A DNA stretch of 64,000 nt from JAOUEA01 sp963825685 (GTDB lineage: Bacteria > Actinomycetota > UBA4738 > HRBIN12). Made by a program: the position numbers and the translations under genes. Shown here one piece after another: positions 29,217 through 40,139 of this stretch (its first letter is position 1; the number at the start of each line of letters is the position of its first letter). The notes beneath the pieces were generated by a model. That model worked only from the letters and a program-made list of their open reading frames with translations. It made no database searches and was not told the DNA's origin. The DNA is taken from NCBI GenBank assembly GCA_963825685.1, contig CAWGUD010000016.1:124001-188000 (forward strand). Direction: 5' to 3'.

Positions 29217-29343
29217 CGAGCCACAGGAACAGTCCGAGCCCGACGCCGACGACCGTCGCCCTCATCGCGCGTTCCCGTTCGGTCGGGTGGCGGCTCGAGG
29301 GGTCGGGAGGAACGGACGTGGGCGCCTGCGGGTCGTGCGACAT
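29194..29343 (-). CDS. Possible 49-residue single-pass membrane protein
   Basis: A short reading frame opposite the end of cwlM and the gap after it. It has a polar Pro/Ser-rich N-terminus, then TVVGVGLGLFLWLV as a membrane helix and a basic end (SRRRSA). The organisation is protein-like, but there is no strong ribosome-binding site and the start falls close to a -10-like TATGCT on the other strand. Function unknown. Confidence 0.4.
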   Translation of the reverse strand: MSHDPQAPTSVPPDPSSRHPTERERAMRATVVGVGLGLFLWLVSRRRSA

Positions 29344-29350
29344 CGCGGGC

Positions 29351-29364
29351 TATGCTACGCGCCG
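29351..29364 (+). promoter_or_regulatory. Probable leaderless -10 element
   Basis: TATGCT at 29351-29356 lies 8 nt before the ATG at 29365, leaving no room for a ribosome-binding site in the transcript. Confidence 0.45.
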
Positions 29365-30324
29365 ATGCGCTTCTGCCTGATGCTCGAGGGACAGGAAGGC
29401 GTGACGTGGCCCGACTGGCTCGCGGCGGCGCGCACGGCCGAACGGCTGGGGTTCGAGGCGATCTTCACGTCCGATCACTACCTGAGCGTGATCCGTCATC
29501 GCGATCGCGACCGAGGGTCCTCCGATGCGTGGACGATGCTCGCGGCGCTCGCGGCGTCGACCGAGACGATCCGGCTCGGCACGATGGTCTCCCCCGTCAC
29601 GTTCCGCCAGCCGGCGGTGCTGGCCAAGGCGGCGGTCACGGTCGATCGGATCAGCGAGGGTCGGGTCGAGATCGGCATGGGCGCGGGGTGGTGGGAGGAG
29701 GAACACCGAACCCATGGGTTCCCGTTCCCCGACGCGCCGACCCGGTTCGACATGCTCGAAGAGCAGCTCGAGATCGTGCACGGATTGCTGACGGAGGATC
29801 GCTTCTCGTTCCACGGCAAGCATCATGAGCTCGACGCGGCACCCTTCGCGCCCAAGGGCGTGCAGGCGCCGCATCCACCGATCGTGGTCGGCGGCAACGG
29901 CGGTCCGCGGGTCGCCGCACTCGTCTCGCGTTGGGCCGACGAGTTCAACACCGTGGGGCCCTCACCGGAGCAGGCTCGTGAACGGTTCGGCAGGGTGCGG
30001 GACAGACTCGATGCCGACGGCCGCGCCCAAGCGACGCTCACGACATCGGTGATGACGTGGTGCTACGTGGGGGAGACCGAGCACGATGCGATGCGGGTGA
30101 TCGAGCAGGCTCGCGCGCGCGCGATGCGGGCCGCGAGGTTCGAGGACGAGCTCGACGAGCTGCGGGCTCACTGTGTCGTCGGATCGGTCGACCAGGCCGT
30201 CGAGCGCCTGAACGCCTACGCGGCCGCCGGGGTGCAACGCATCATGCTGAACCACGAGCTCTTCGACGACCTGGAGATGCTCGAGGTGCTCGCCGAGCGC
30301 GTGTTCCCGCAGGTGGAGGGCTGA
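29365..30324 (+). CDS. LLM-class F420-dependent oxidoreductase
   Basis: 319 residues of the luciferase-like monooxygenase fold. It has the opening MRFCLMLEGQEG, FTSDHYLSV, IRLGTMVSPVTFRQPAVLAK, RVEIGMGAGWWEEEH and IVVGGNGGPR, all typical of actinobacterial F420 members. It would use F420 or FMN to oxidise or reduce an unknown substrate. It lies between cwlM and an aminotransferase with no clear operon. Intact. Confidence 0.9.
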   Translation: MRFCLMLEGQEGVTWPDWLAAARTAERLGFEAIFTSDHYLSVIRHRDRDRGSSDAWTMLAALAASTETIRLGTMVSPVTFRQPAVLAKAAVTVDRISEGRVEIGMGAGWWEEEHRTHGFPFPDAPTRFDMLEEQLEIVHGLLTEDRFSFHGKHHELDAAPFAPKGVQAPHPPIVVGGNGGPRVAALVSRWADEFNTVGPSPEQARERFGRVRDRLDADGRAQATLTTSVMTWCYVGETEHDAMRVIEQARARAMRAARFEDELDELRAHCVVGSVDQAVERLNAYAAAGVQRIMLNHELFDDLEMLEVLAERVFPQVEG

Positions 30325-30398
30325 CCGGCTCTCCGGCCGCCGTGATCGACGCTCCTGCCGGCCGCGCCGCACGCCGATGCTAGCCTGAGGACCTTCCC

Positions 30399-31630
30399 AT
30401 GGCCGAGTTCTCGATCGATCGCTTCGTCGACCTGTACGCCCACCGCACGTCGGGCATGTCCGCGTCGGAGGTGCGGGCGTTGTTCGCCGTGGCGTCACGT
30501 CCCGAGGTCGTGTCGCTCGCGGGCGGCATGCCGTTCGTGCAGGCCCTGCCCATCGACGACGTGCTCGACGTCGTCCGGGGTGTGCTCGCCGAGCACGGAG
30601 CGATGTCGCTGCAGTACGGCGGGGGTCAGGGTCACCTCGGACTGCGGGAACGAGCTCGCCGGGTTGATGGCGGCCGAGGACGTCGAGGGCGACCCCGAGG
30701 ACATGGTGGTCACGACCGGCGCCCAGCAGGCGCTCGACCTCGTCGGCAAGATCTTCATCGACCCCGGGGACCTGATCGCGGTCGAGGCCCCGGCCTACGT
30801 GGGCGCCCTGACCGCGTTCGGCCAGTACGAGCCGCGCTACCTGCAGATCGAGATCGACGACGACGGCATGATCGTCGATCAGCTCGAGGAGGCGTTGGTG
30901 AGGGGCGAGCGACCGAAGTTCGTCTACACCTGCCCGAACTTCGGCAATCCAGGCGGTGTGACGTTATCATACAGTCGACGGGAACAGCTCGTCGCTGCTG
31001 TGCCGTGAGGCGGGCATCCCGATCGTCGAGGACAACCCGTACGGCATGCTTCGCTTCGAGGGCAGCCCCCTCCCGGCCCTGCGAACCCTCGACCCCGAGA
31101 ACGTGATCTACCTCGGGACGGTCTCGAAGGTCTTCTCCCCCGGCGTCCGCGTGGGGTGGGCGCTCGCCGAGCAGTCGGTGGTGCAGCGCCTCGTGCTCGC
31201 CAAGGAAGCCGCCGACCTCTGTGGCTCCTCGTTCACGATGCTCGTCACCGAGCGATACTTCGCCGACGAGGAACGGTGGCGCGGCAACCTGGCCACCCTC
31301 ACCGACATCTACCGCTCGCGACGCGACGCGATGCTCGACTCGATCGACGAGCACTTCCCGGACGGCGCGATGTGGACGAACCCCGCCGGCGGCTTCTACG
31401 TCTGGGTCACCCTGCCGGACTGGTTCGACACGCGGGCGATGCTCGCGGCGGCCGTCGAGCGGCGTGTGGCCTACGTGCCCGGCACGGCCTTCTACCCGGA
31501 CGGGCGCGGTGGGAACCAGATGCGGCTCGCGTTCTGCTATCCGCCCGAGGATCGCATCCGCGAGGGCATCGCCCGGCTCGGCGGCTTGCTCGAGGACGAG
31601 CAGGCCCTGTACCGGAGCCTGCATCCGTGA
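30399..31630 (+). CDS. PLP-dependent aminotransferase, class I/II (two frameshifts)
   Basis: About 410 residues of the LysN/2-aminoadipate aminotransferase or MocR-type fold. Key parts are SLAGGMP, LQYGGGQGHLGLRE, TTGAQQALDLVGK, NPYGM and SKVFSPGVRVGW, where the Lys binds PLP. Single extra bases near 30651 and 30991-30994 split it into three frames; corrected, it is continuous. It overlaps ddl by 4 nt (GTGA). An amino-acid aminotransferase coupled to D-Ala ligase fits cell-wall precursor supply, but the substrate is not certain. Confidence 0.85.
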
Positions 31631-32571
31631 ACGTGGCGGTGCTCGCCGGCGGGCGCACCCCCGAGCGCGACGTCTCGCTGCGGGGCGGCCACCGCGTCGC
31701 GGGGGCCCTCCATGAGCTCGGCCACGACGCCGTCCTGATCGATCCGGGGGAGCGTGCGCTGGCCGAGGCCCTGCTGGAGCGGTCTCCCGACCTCTGCTAC
31801 CTCACGCTGCACGGCAAGGAAGGCGAGGACGGTACCGTGCAGCGACTCTTGGACCTGGTTGGGTTCGCCCACACGGGCACCGCGGCGTTCGAGTGCGAGA
31901 TCGCGTTCGACAAGCTGCTCGCCAAGGATGCCCTCGGCCGAGCCGGCGTGCGGACACCGGCCTGGGCCCCGATCGAAGGCACGGCCCTGCGGGACCTGGG
32001 AGCCGGCGCATCGCTCGGTCGGGCGGTCGAACGGGTCGGACTGCCGTGCGTCGTCAAGCCCTCGAGGAGCGGGTCCGCCCTGGGAGTCAGCTCCGTCGCG
32101 CGGGAGGCCGACCTCCCCGCCGCGGTGATGGCGGCCTTGTCCTTCAGCGGGGGAGTCGTCGTGGAGACCGCGATCGTGGGCACCGAGGTCGCCGTCGGCG
32201 TGATCGGCACGCCGGGCGAGACCCTGCCGGCGGTCGAGATCGTGCCGAAGGGCGGCACGTACGACTACGCCGCTCGCTACACGGCGGGAGCGACCGAGTA
32301 CTTCACCCCCGCCCGGCTCGGCGACGACGCGACGGCGGCGTGTCGCGACACCGCCATGGCCGCCTGGGCCGCCCTCGGCCTCCGCGACGTGACCAGGGTC
32401 GACATGATCGTCGATCGCGACGGCGTGCCGTGGGTGCTCGAGGTGAGCGTCTCACCCGGCATGACCGAGACCAGCCTGCTTCCGATGGGAGCCAGCGCTG
32501 CGGGCATGGGGTTGGCCCAGCTGTGTGACGCGGTCATCCACTCTGCGGCGACGCGCAGCGTCGGGAGCTGA
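31627..32571 (+). CDS. ddl: D-alanine--D-alanine ligase family protein
   Basis: 314 residues with an ATP-grasp fold. NVAVLAGGRTPERDVSLRGG, LTLHGKEGEDGTVQ, VVKPSRSGSALGVS, VETAIVGTEVAVGV and LEVSVSPGMTETSL match the Ddl substrate and nucleotide sites. GTG 31627 overlaps the aminotransferase stop. It makes the D-Ala-D-Ala dipeptide for peptidoglycan precursors. Convergent with parB, 24 nt away. Confidence 0.88.
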   Translation: MNVAVLAGGRTPERDVSLRGGHRVAGALHELGHDAVLIDPGERALAEALLERSPDLCYLTLHGKEGEDGTVQRLLDLVGFAHTGTAAFECEIAFDKLLAKDALGRAGVRTPAWAPIEGTALRDLGAGASLGRAVERVGLPCVVKPSRSGSALGVSSVAREADLPAAVMAALSFSGGVVVETAIVGTEVAVGVIGTPGETLPAVEIVPKGGTYDYAARYTAGATEYFTPARLGDDATAACRDTAMAAWAALGLRDVTRVDMIVDRDGVPWVLEVSVSPGMTETSLLPMGASAAGMGLAQLCDAVIHSAATRSVGS

Positions 32572-32595
32572 GCGCCGGCCGACGTCCCGGGGGGA

Positions 32596-33488
32596 TCACT
32601 CGGGTGAGAGCCCTGGTCCCGATCCGACGATCTCCGAGACGATCCGTTCGAGGTCGTCGACGGAACCGAACTCGATGATCACGCGGCCCCGCTTCTTCCC
32701 GTACTGGATCTGTACCCGGGTGGCCAGTTGCTCGGACAGGATCTCCTCCACCTCGGCCATGCCGGCATCGGTGGCGGGCGTGGTGGCCACGTCCGTCGGA
32801 GCCTCGACCTCGGGGGGCGGCTCGAGGTAGCGCCGGACGAGATCCTCCGTCTCGCGCACGGAGAGGTCCTCCGCGGCCACCCTGAGGGCGAGGGTGTTCA
32901 CGGCGTCGGCGTCACCGAGGGCCAGCAACGCACGTGCATGTCCCGCCTGGATCCTGGCATCGGTGAGGAGCTGCTGGGTCTCGAGGGGGAGCTGCAGCAG
33001 ACGGATCGTGTTCGCGATGTGTGACCGCGACACACCGACCCGATCGGCCAGCTCCTCCTGCTTCAGCCCGAGGTCCTCGAGCAGCTGGCGGAACGCTTCG
33101 GCGAGCTCGATCGGCCCGAGGTCCTGCCTGTGGATGTTCTCGATCAACGCCTCGCGCAGGAGGTCAGCGTCCTCCGTGTCGCGCAGCACGACCGGCACCG
33201 TGGCGAGGCCCGCCACCTTCGCGGCTCGCAACCGACGCTCGCCTGCGACGAGCTCGTAGCCGTCCTCCCCAGAGCGCCGGACCACGATCGGCTGCAGGAT
33301 GCCGACCTCCGTGATCGAGGCGGCGAGGGCCTTGATCTCCTCCTCGTCCCAACGGGTCCGGGGCTGCTTCGGATTGGGCATCACGGCGTTCACCGGAACC
33401 TCCAGCAGTCCCGAGATCCCCTCACCGGCCTCGGGGGCCCCCGGGATCAACGCGGACAGGCCCCGCCCCAGACCACCTCGTTTCGACA

Positions 33489-33489
<1 letters not shown>
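32596..33489 (-). CDS. parB: Chromosome partitioning protein ParB
   Basis: 297 residues. The N-terminal GLGRGLSALI peptide is the ParA-stimulating region, then the CTP-binding motifs (PKQPRTRWDEEE, VAGERRLRAA, ENIHRQDL) and the helix-turn-helix (LKQEELADRVGVSRSHIANTIRLLQLP). The C-terminal dimerisation domain is present. Its ATG overlaps the parA stop by 1 nt. It should load as a CTP-dependent clamp at the parS site about 2.2 kb away (35661-35676). Confidence 0.95.
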
Positions 33490-35071
<1,582 letters not shown>

Positions 35072-35075
<4 letters not shown>

Positions 35076-35677
35076 TGCCGAGTCATGATAACCAGCGGAC
35101 CCGAGCGTGCAAGAGCAGACGTCGTGAAAAGCTCCCCAGATACCCCGACCGGCAGATCGCTCCGCTCGTCGAAGGTCGCGCCCCCCCAATAGATGAGATA
35201 CCCGGCCGGCCCGAGCAGGCGCTCGGCGGCCTCCCATGACTTCGGTGGCGGGGCGAACGCCCTGGCGGTACACGCCTCGACCTGCTCCCTGAACGTCTCG
35301 AGACGGCGACCGTGCACGACCACGTTCTCGAGCCCAGCGGTGGCCTCCTCGAGGAAACTCGCCCGGTTGCGCCGCACCTCGACCAGTACGAAGCGCAAGT
35401 CGGGACGCGCGATGGCAAGGACGATCCCGGGCAATCCGGCCCCGGAGCCCATGTCACAGACGGTCCCGGCCTCTGGGAGCAGGGGAGTGGCCCTGAGACA
35501 ATCGAGGATGTGACGTTCCCGGAGTCGCGGCAGGTCCGACGAGGCGACCATGCCCATCGGCGCGCCCTTCTCTCGGAGCCAGCGTTCGAACCGCTCGAGG
35601 CGTTCGATGGCGGTGTCGTCCAGATCGACGCCGAGAGACGCCGAGACCGCCCAACCCTCATGTTTCACGTGAAACAT
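35072..35677 (-). CDS. rsmG: 16S rRNA (guanine-N7) methyltransferase RsmG
   Basis: 201 residues. The SAM site is VCDMGSGAGLPGIVLAI, and LVEVRRNRASFLEE follows. It modifies G527 of 16S rRNA. The protein begins MFHVKHE because its first codons are a parS site, as in many bacteria. It starts at ATG 35677, 111 bases from jag, and its stop overlaps the parA start. Confidence 0.95.
35661..35676. promoter_or_regulatory. parS centromere site
   Basis: TGTTTCACGTGAAACA is a perfect 16-base palindrome matching the universal parS consensus. It is embedded in the first codons of rsmG. It is the only perfect copy I found, close to parAB and about 3-4 kb from the probable origin. Confidence 0.93.
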
Positions 35678-35788
35678 CGCCCCTCGTCAGGATGCTCCGG
35701 CAGACTACGACAACGGCAGGGACGAGTTGGGCGGCCGATCGTGGGCGAGTCGTCGCCCCTGCCCGGAGATCGAGCCGGAGCGGGTCGA

Positions 35789-36286
35789 TCAGGTCGGAAG
35801 GATGACCACGTATCGCTCGGGGTCGACGCCCCGCGATTCGGTCTCGACGCCGTCGACGTCGGCGACCGCGTCGTGCACGAGCTTCCGCTCGTAGGAGTTC
35901 ATCGGCTCGAGCTCTTCTTCCCGACCGGTCTCTCGCACACGCTCGGCGAGCTCGCGAGCGTGCTCCTCGAGCTGGGCCTCGCGTCGCTTGCGATAGTCCT
36001 CGACATCGACGATCACCCGCACCCGCTGGTCGAGCCGGCGCCCGACGACCATGCGGGTGAGCTCCTGGATCGCCTCCAGCGTCTGCCCATGGCGACCGAT
36101 CAGCAGGGACATGTCCTCCTCGGGACCGTCGACGATGTCGACGTACATGTGACCCTCGTGCGGGTTGGGCTCGGCGATCGCGTCGATATCCATCCGAGCG
36201 AGCAGCTCCTCGAGGAAGTCGGCCGCCGCATCGGCCTGCTCCTCGAGCTCGTCGAGGTTCGGCGCGTCGTCGCGTTCAGGAGCCAC
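35789..36286 (-). CDS. jag: Jag/KhpB RNA-binding protein
   Basis: 165 residues. A KH domain (LLIGRHGQTLEAIQELTRMV) is followed by an R3H domain (NSYERKLVHDAVADVDGVET). The N-terminus is acidic; the classical Jag-N domain is not obvious. It overlaps yidC by 11 nt, the usual arrangement. Thought to regulate translation and cell-wall growth in Gram-positives. Confidence 0.93.
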   Translation of the reverse strand: MAPERDDAPNLDELEEQADAAADFLEELLARMDIDAIAEPNPHEGHMYVDIVDGPEEDMSLLIGRHGQTLEAIQELTRMVVGRRLDQRVRVIVDVEDYRKRREAQLEEHARELAERVRETGREEELEPMNSYERKLVHDAVADVDGVETESRGVDPERYVVILPT

Positions 36287-37406
36287 GCTTGCCTCCCGAG
36301 CCCGGCTTCTTCGGCTTCCTCTGCGTCGAGCTGCCCTTCTTCGGGGGCGGCGTCTTCTTGGCCTCGGCCTCGCGCCGCTTCCGCTCTTCGTCGGCGCGCT
36401 CCATCATGCCTGCCATGAACCCCTTCTTCGGCGGCTTCTCGGCCTCCGCTGCCATCTTCGCCTTCTGCTCCGCCATGCGTCGATCGAGCGCTTCCGGTCC
36501 GATGTGACCCGCACGGAGCAGCAGCGTCTGCTGCCCGATCATGAAGAGGTTGGAAACGGTCCAGTACAGCACCAGGCCGGCCGGGAAGCTGAAGCCGATG
36601 AACCCGAAGAAGAGGGGCATGACCCGAAGGATCATCTGCTGTTGGTTGGATGCGGCGCCCTGTGGGCTCGCGCGCTGGGTCTGGAGCGTCTGATAGAAGG
36701 ACGTGCCGATCATCAGGCCGAGCAGCAACACGTATCCGATCTTCGACGTCAGCCCGTCGGTCCCGCAGGGCAGGACCGGCTTGGACTCGAACGAGTCGAG
36801 GGGCTGCCCCTCGTCGCTTTCGAGCGGCAAGCCGGGCCTGACGGCGTTGCCCTGACTGTCCTTGATCGTGCTGTTCTCCACGCTTCCGGCCTGCGACGCC
36901 GAGCACTGCAGGTTCAGGCCGAGGAACCCCGTGCCCTCGTGGGTGACGACGCTCGCGAACAGGGCGCTGTCGGTCGGCAGATGGTTGTTCGTGATCATGT
37001 ACGCCGTCACCTGGTCGTTCTCCGTGACGGGCTCGTACCCCGGCGCCCTCAGCACGGCGTACATCGCGATCAGCAGCGGGAACTGCGCCAAGACGGGGAG
37101 ACAGCCGCCCAGCGGGTTGACACCGGCCTCCTTGTAGAGGCGCATCGTCTCTTCCTGGGCCTTCTGCTTGTTGCCCTTGTACTTCTTCTGGATGTCCTTG
37201 ATCTTCGGTTGCAGCGCCTGCATGGCCTGCATCGACTTGATCTGCTTCATGCCGAGAGGGAAGAGCAGGAACCGCAGCACCAGGGTGAGGATGATGATCG
37301 CCACCCCATAGTTGGGGATGACGTCATACAACCACGCCAGGACCCAGCCGAGCGCATCGAGCAGACCCTGGAAGATCGGGGAGATGATGGGGATCTCGGC
37401 CAGCAT
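36276..37406 (-). CDS. yidC: Membrane protein insertase YidC
   Basis: 376 residues of the Oxa1 type. The core has the cytoplasmic hairpin (KSMQAMQALQPKIKDIQKKYKG), KEAGVNPLGGCLPVLAQFPL and the late hydrophobic segments up to LVLYWTVSNLFMIGQQ. The periplasmic loop of about 100 residues is longer than usual in Gram-positives. The C-terminus is Lys-rich. It inserts proteins into the inner membrane. Confidence 0.95.
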   Translation of the reverse strand: MLAEIPIISPIFQGLLDALGWVLAWLYDVIPNYGVAIIILTLVLRFLLFPLGMKQIKSMQAMQALQPKIKDIQKKYKGNKQKAQEETMRLYKEAGVNPLGGCLPVLAQFPLLIAMYAVLRAPGYEPVTENDQVTAYMITNNHLPTDSALFASVVTHEGTGFLGLNLQCSASQAGSVENSTIKDSQGNAVRPGLPLESDEGQPLDSFESKPVLPCGTDGLTSKIGYVLLLGLMIGTSFYQTLQTQRASPQGAASNQQQMILRVMPLFFGFIGFSFPAGLVLYWTVSNLFMIGQQTLLLRAGHIGPEALDRRMAEQKAKMAAEAEKPPKKGFMAGMMERADEERKRREAEAKKTPPPKKGSSTQRKPKKPGSGGKRGS

Positions 37407-37407
37407 G

Positions 37408-37719
37408 CTAGGCGCGAGCCTCCTCGTTCACGGGTAGGACGTCGTCATACAGTGCTGCCCCGTGGCGCGACGGCGGCACCGGATCGAGGCCGCCGCGACC
37501 GTACGGGTTGCACCGACCGACGCGCCAGGCCGCGAGCGCCGACCCACGGAGTGCCCCGTGATGGCGGATCGCGTCTTCCGCGTAGCGGCTGCAGGTGGGG
37601 TAGAAGCGGCACTGCCCGCCGAGCCACCCTGAGAAGACCGCGCGGTACACGCGGATCGACGCGATCAAGAGGGCTCGCGCAGGGGCGCCGGCGCGCCAGG
37701 CGAGCTCATGCGCGCTCAT
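37408..37719 (-). CDS. yidD: Membrane protein insertion efficiency factor YidD
   Basis: 103 residues with the family core CRFYPTCSRYAEDAIRHHG and CNPYGRGGLDPVP. Overlaps rnpA by 14 nt and ends 1 nt before yidC. Confidence 0.95.
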   Translation of the reverse strand: MSAHELAWRAGAPARALLIASIRVYRAVFSGWLGGQCRFYPTCSRYAEDAIRHHGALRGSALAAWRVGRCNPYGRGGLDPVPPSRHGAALYDDVLPVNEEARA

Positions 37720-38020
37720 CGCGCACGACCTCTCGAGGCAGCAACTCGGTCATCTCGCTCACCAGATCCTGCGTCGTGGCGCCCCGGATCGCCTCGCGGG
37801 CCACCAGGACGGCGTCGATATCCCCTGTGACCTGCGGCGATACCTGTCTCCAAGCTTCCCGCAGGATCCGCTTGGCCCGGTTCCGCTCGACGGCCCCGCC
37901 CACACGACGCGTGGCCACGACCGCCCACTCACCCGAGCCGGGCGCACAGAACAGTACCACCCGTCTTCCGCGACGGGGTCGGGCTCGATCGAGGACGTCT
38001 CGCACCTCGCGGGAGCGCAC
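37706..38020 (-). CDS. rnpA: Ribonuclease P protein component
   Basis: About 104 residues from GTG 38020; this is the only plausible start in frame that does not enter rpmH. The RNA-binding motif is RVGGAVERNRAKRILREAWR. It assists the RNase P RNA in maturing tRNA 5' ends. The protein is a little shorter than usual at the N-terminus. It lies 13 nt after rpmH. Confidence 0.88.
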   Translation of the reverse strand: MRSREVRDVLDRARPRRGRRVVLFCAPGSGEWAVVATRRVGGAVERNRAKRILREAWRQVSPQVTGDIDAVLVAREAIRGATTQDLVSEMTELLPREVVRDERA

Positions 38021-38033
38021 CCGGCGCTCGCTC

Positions 38034-38177
38034 TCAGGCGGACAGGCGTGCGCGGCCCTTGCGGCGGCGCGAGGAGATGATCGACCGCCCGGCGCGGGTG
38101 CGCATGCGCAGACGGAAGCCGTGGCGACGCGCGCGGCGGCGGTTGTTCGGCTGGTAGGTACGCTTGCCCTTGGCCAT
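38034..38177 (-). CDS. rpmH: 50S ribosomal protein L34
   Basis: 47 residues, MAKGKRTYQPNNRRRARRHG at the start, ending RRRKGRARLSA. Diagnostic of the origin region and divergent from dnaA. Confidence 0.97.
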   Translation of the reverse strand: MAKGKRTYQPNNRRRARRHGFRLRMRTRAGRSIISSRRRKGRARLSA

Positions 38178-38252
38178 CGAGAACGTGGGTCCTTCGTGAT
38201 CGGATCGTGTGGTCGTGGTGCGTGGAGGGCGGCCGGAGGCCGACCGCGTCGC

Positions 38253-38282
38253 AGTATACGGGTCCGCATCGCCGCAGGACAA
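38253..38282 (-). promoter_or_regulatory. Putative promoter of the rpmH-rnpA-yidD-yidC operon
   Basis: On the minus strand a -10 TATACT (38258-38253) is preceded, with an 18-nt spacer, by TTGTCC (38282-38277). The leader to rpmH would be about 70 nt. Confidence 0.5.
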
Positions 38283-38286
38283 AGCC

Positions 38287-38310
38287 CTTGACATGAGAAA
38301 GAGTGTCAAG
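38287..38310. promoter_or_regulatory. Inverted repeat with outward TTGACA in the rpmH-dnaA gap
   Basis: CTTGACA and TGTCAAG arms flank 10 nt, so each strand carries a TTGACA hexamer. No good -10 lies 17 nt away on either side, so it may be an operator rather than a promoter. TGTGGAAAG and TGTGGATTC further on (38434-38454) resemble DnaA boxes at 7 of 9 bases. Confidence 0.4.
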
Positions 38311-38457
38311 ACCCCCGGGGCGGCCGGTAGGCCGCCAGGGCGGTGTGCTAACGTGCGGCCCGCCTTCCCCCCGGCGACCCGAGCCTTCGAACGGTGCGGC
38401 GCCACGACGAACCTCCCCGAGTTCTCCACCGGTGTGGAAAGGTGCTGTGGATTCCAT

Positions 38458-39892
38458 ATGGCGGTAGCGTCCCCCGAACACGACGCCCGAGACGCGTGGG
38501 CCCACGTCCTGGATCGGGCACGCGAGGAGCTCCCGGAGACCACCGTCGTCATGTGGTTCGCCGACGTGCGGCCCGTGAGCCTGGCCGAGGACTCGATCAC
38601 GCTCGCCGTGCCGAGTCCACTCGTTCGTGAACGTCTGCAGCACAATCATCTTCCGCTGATCGAGCGCGCCGCCCAGGAGGCGGCCGGCCGGCCGCTGAAG
38701 ATCGAGCTCTCGATCGACGAGGCCCTCCGCGAACAGGGCACCGGGAGTGTTCGAGAGCAGCCCCCTCGACCGGGCTGATCGATCGCCCGCCTCATACGCC
38801 ACGATCGGCGCCCCCGAGGCGCCGTCGGCCGCGCGCGAATCGCTCGGTGCGCCGGGCCTGCCGTTCCCGAGCTACACGTTCGACGCATTCGTGCCCGGGC
38901 CGAGCAACCGGTTCGCTCACGCCGCGGCGATGGCCGTGGCCGAGGCGCCGCCGTCGACGGCGTACAACCCGCTGTTCATCTACGGAGGCGTGGGTCTCGG
39001 CAAGACGCACCTGCTGATCGCGGTCGGCCACCACATGTACCGGCTCGCACCCGCGCTCCGCGTGAAGTACGTCACGTCGGAGCAGTTCGTGACCGAGTTC
39101 ATCACCGCGGTCCGTGAGCGCCAGGGCGGCGACGCGTTCCGTCAGCGCTACCGCGAGGTCGACGTGCTGCTCGTCGACGACATCCAGTTCCTGGCCAAGC
39201 GCGAGGAGACCCAGACCGAGTTCTTCCACACGTTCAACCACCTGCACGGGGCCGGCAAGCAGATCGTGATCGCGTCCGATCGTCCTCCGCACGAGCTCTC
39301 GGGGCTCGAGGAGCGGCTGGTGAACCGGTTCCGGTGGGGTCTCTGCGTCGACGTGCAGCCTCCCGACCTCGAGACCCGCATCGCGATCCTGCAGCTCAAG
39401 GCCGAACGCGAGCACATCACCGTGCCTGCCGACGTGATCGAGTTCGTCGCCTCCAAGTTCGACCAGTCCGTGCGTGAGCTCGAGGGAGCGCTCGTGCGGG
39501 TGGTCGCCTGGAGCGAGCTGACCGGACAGCCGATCGACAACACGCTCGCCGAGCGTGCGCTCGAGGACCTCATCCCCCAGACCCAGAACGAGATCCCGCC
39601 GCCGCTGATCCTCGACGAGACCGCGAAGTACTTCTCGCTCTCGCCGGCGGACCTGATGTCGAAGTCGCGGTCGCGCCCGCTCACCCAGGCCCGGCACATC
39701 GCGATGTACCTCACGCGCGAGTGCACGGGACTGTCGCTGCTGAAGATCGGCGAGATCTTCGGCGGCCGTGACCACACGACCGTGCTGCACGGCATCCGCA
39801 AGGTCGAGGACGAGATGCGGGCTCGCGACGCCACGTTCCGCCAGGTCCAGGACCTCACACGCATCATCCGCGGGCGGGTACGCGCCGCATGA
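38458..39892 (+). CDS. dnaA: Chromosomal replication initiator DnaA (frameshift)
   Basis: About 478 residues. Domain I starts MAVASPEHDARDAWAHVLD. The AAA+ domain has YGGVGLGKTHLL and LLVDDIQFLAKRE, and the DNA-binding end has GRDHTTVLHGIRKVE. An extra G at 38743-38745 (ACCGGGAG for ACCGGAG) shifts the frame in the linker; since dnaA is essential, this is almost certainly a sequence error. The linker (domain II) is short, about 30 residues. Confidence 0.95.
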
Positions 39893-40139
39893 ACGCCGCC
39901 CGCCGGATCGCTCCACGGCGTGTGCGTCGACCTGTGGACAACGTCGGCGTTGCCGGTGGGAACCGGGGCTCCGTTCCGGGGCTCCGTCGGGAGCGACACG
40001 TTTTCCCCACACGTTTTCCCACATGTCGCACGGCCCGGCTACGCTGCACGGAACGGGCCGTCCATGCAGGTTTCCACAGTGCCTACTACTACCGATGTTC
40101 TTCTTTCCTTCAAGACAGTAGAAGCAGGGGGTGGACCGA
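39893..40139. other. Probable replication origin (oriC), dnaA-dnaN intergenic region
   Basis: TGTGGACAA at 39933-39941 is a perfect reverse DnaA box (TTGTCCACA). TTTTCCCCACA (40001-40011), TTTTCCCACA (40014-40023) and GTTTCCACA (40070-40078) are degenerate candidates. The segment at about 40080-40126 is far less G+C-rich than its surroundings and could be the unwinding element. Location between dnaA and dnaN is the standard actinobacterial position. Confidence 0.7.

Noticed and set aside
38288..38293. TTGACA as the dnaA promoter
   Set aside because: No acceptable -10 follows at 16-18 nt and the hexamer is part of a symmetric inverted repeat.
38743..38745. Programmed frameshifting in dnaA and other genes
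   Set aside because: The breaks lie in many unrelated genes, go in both directions and lack slippery heptamers with downstream structure; sequence error is simpler.
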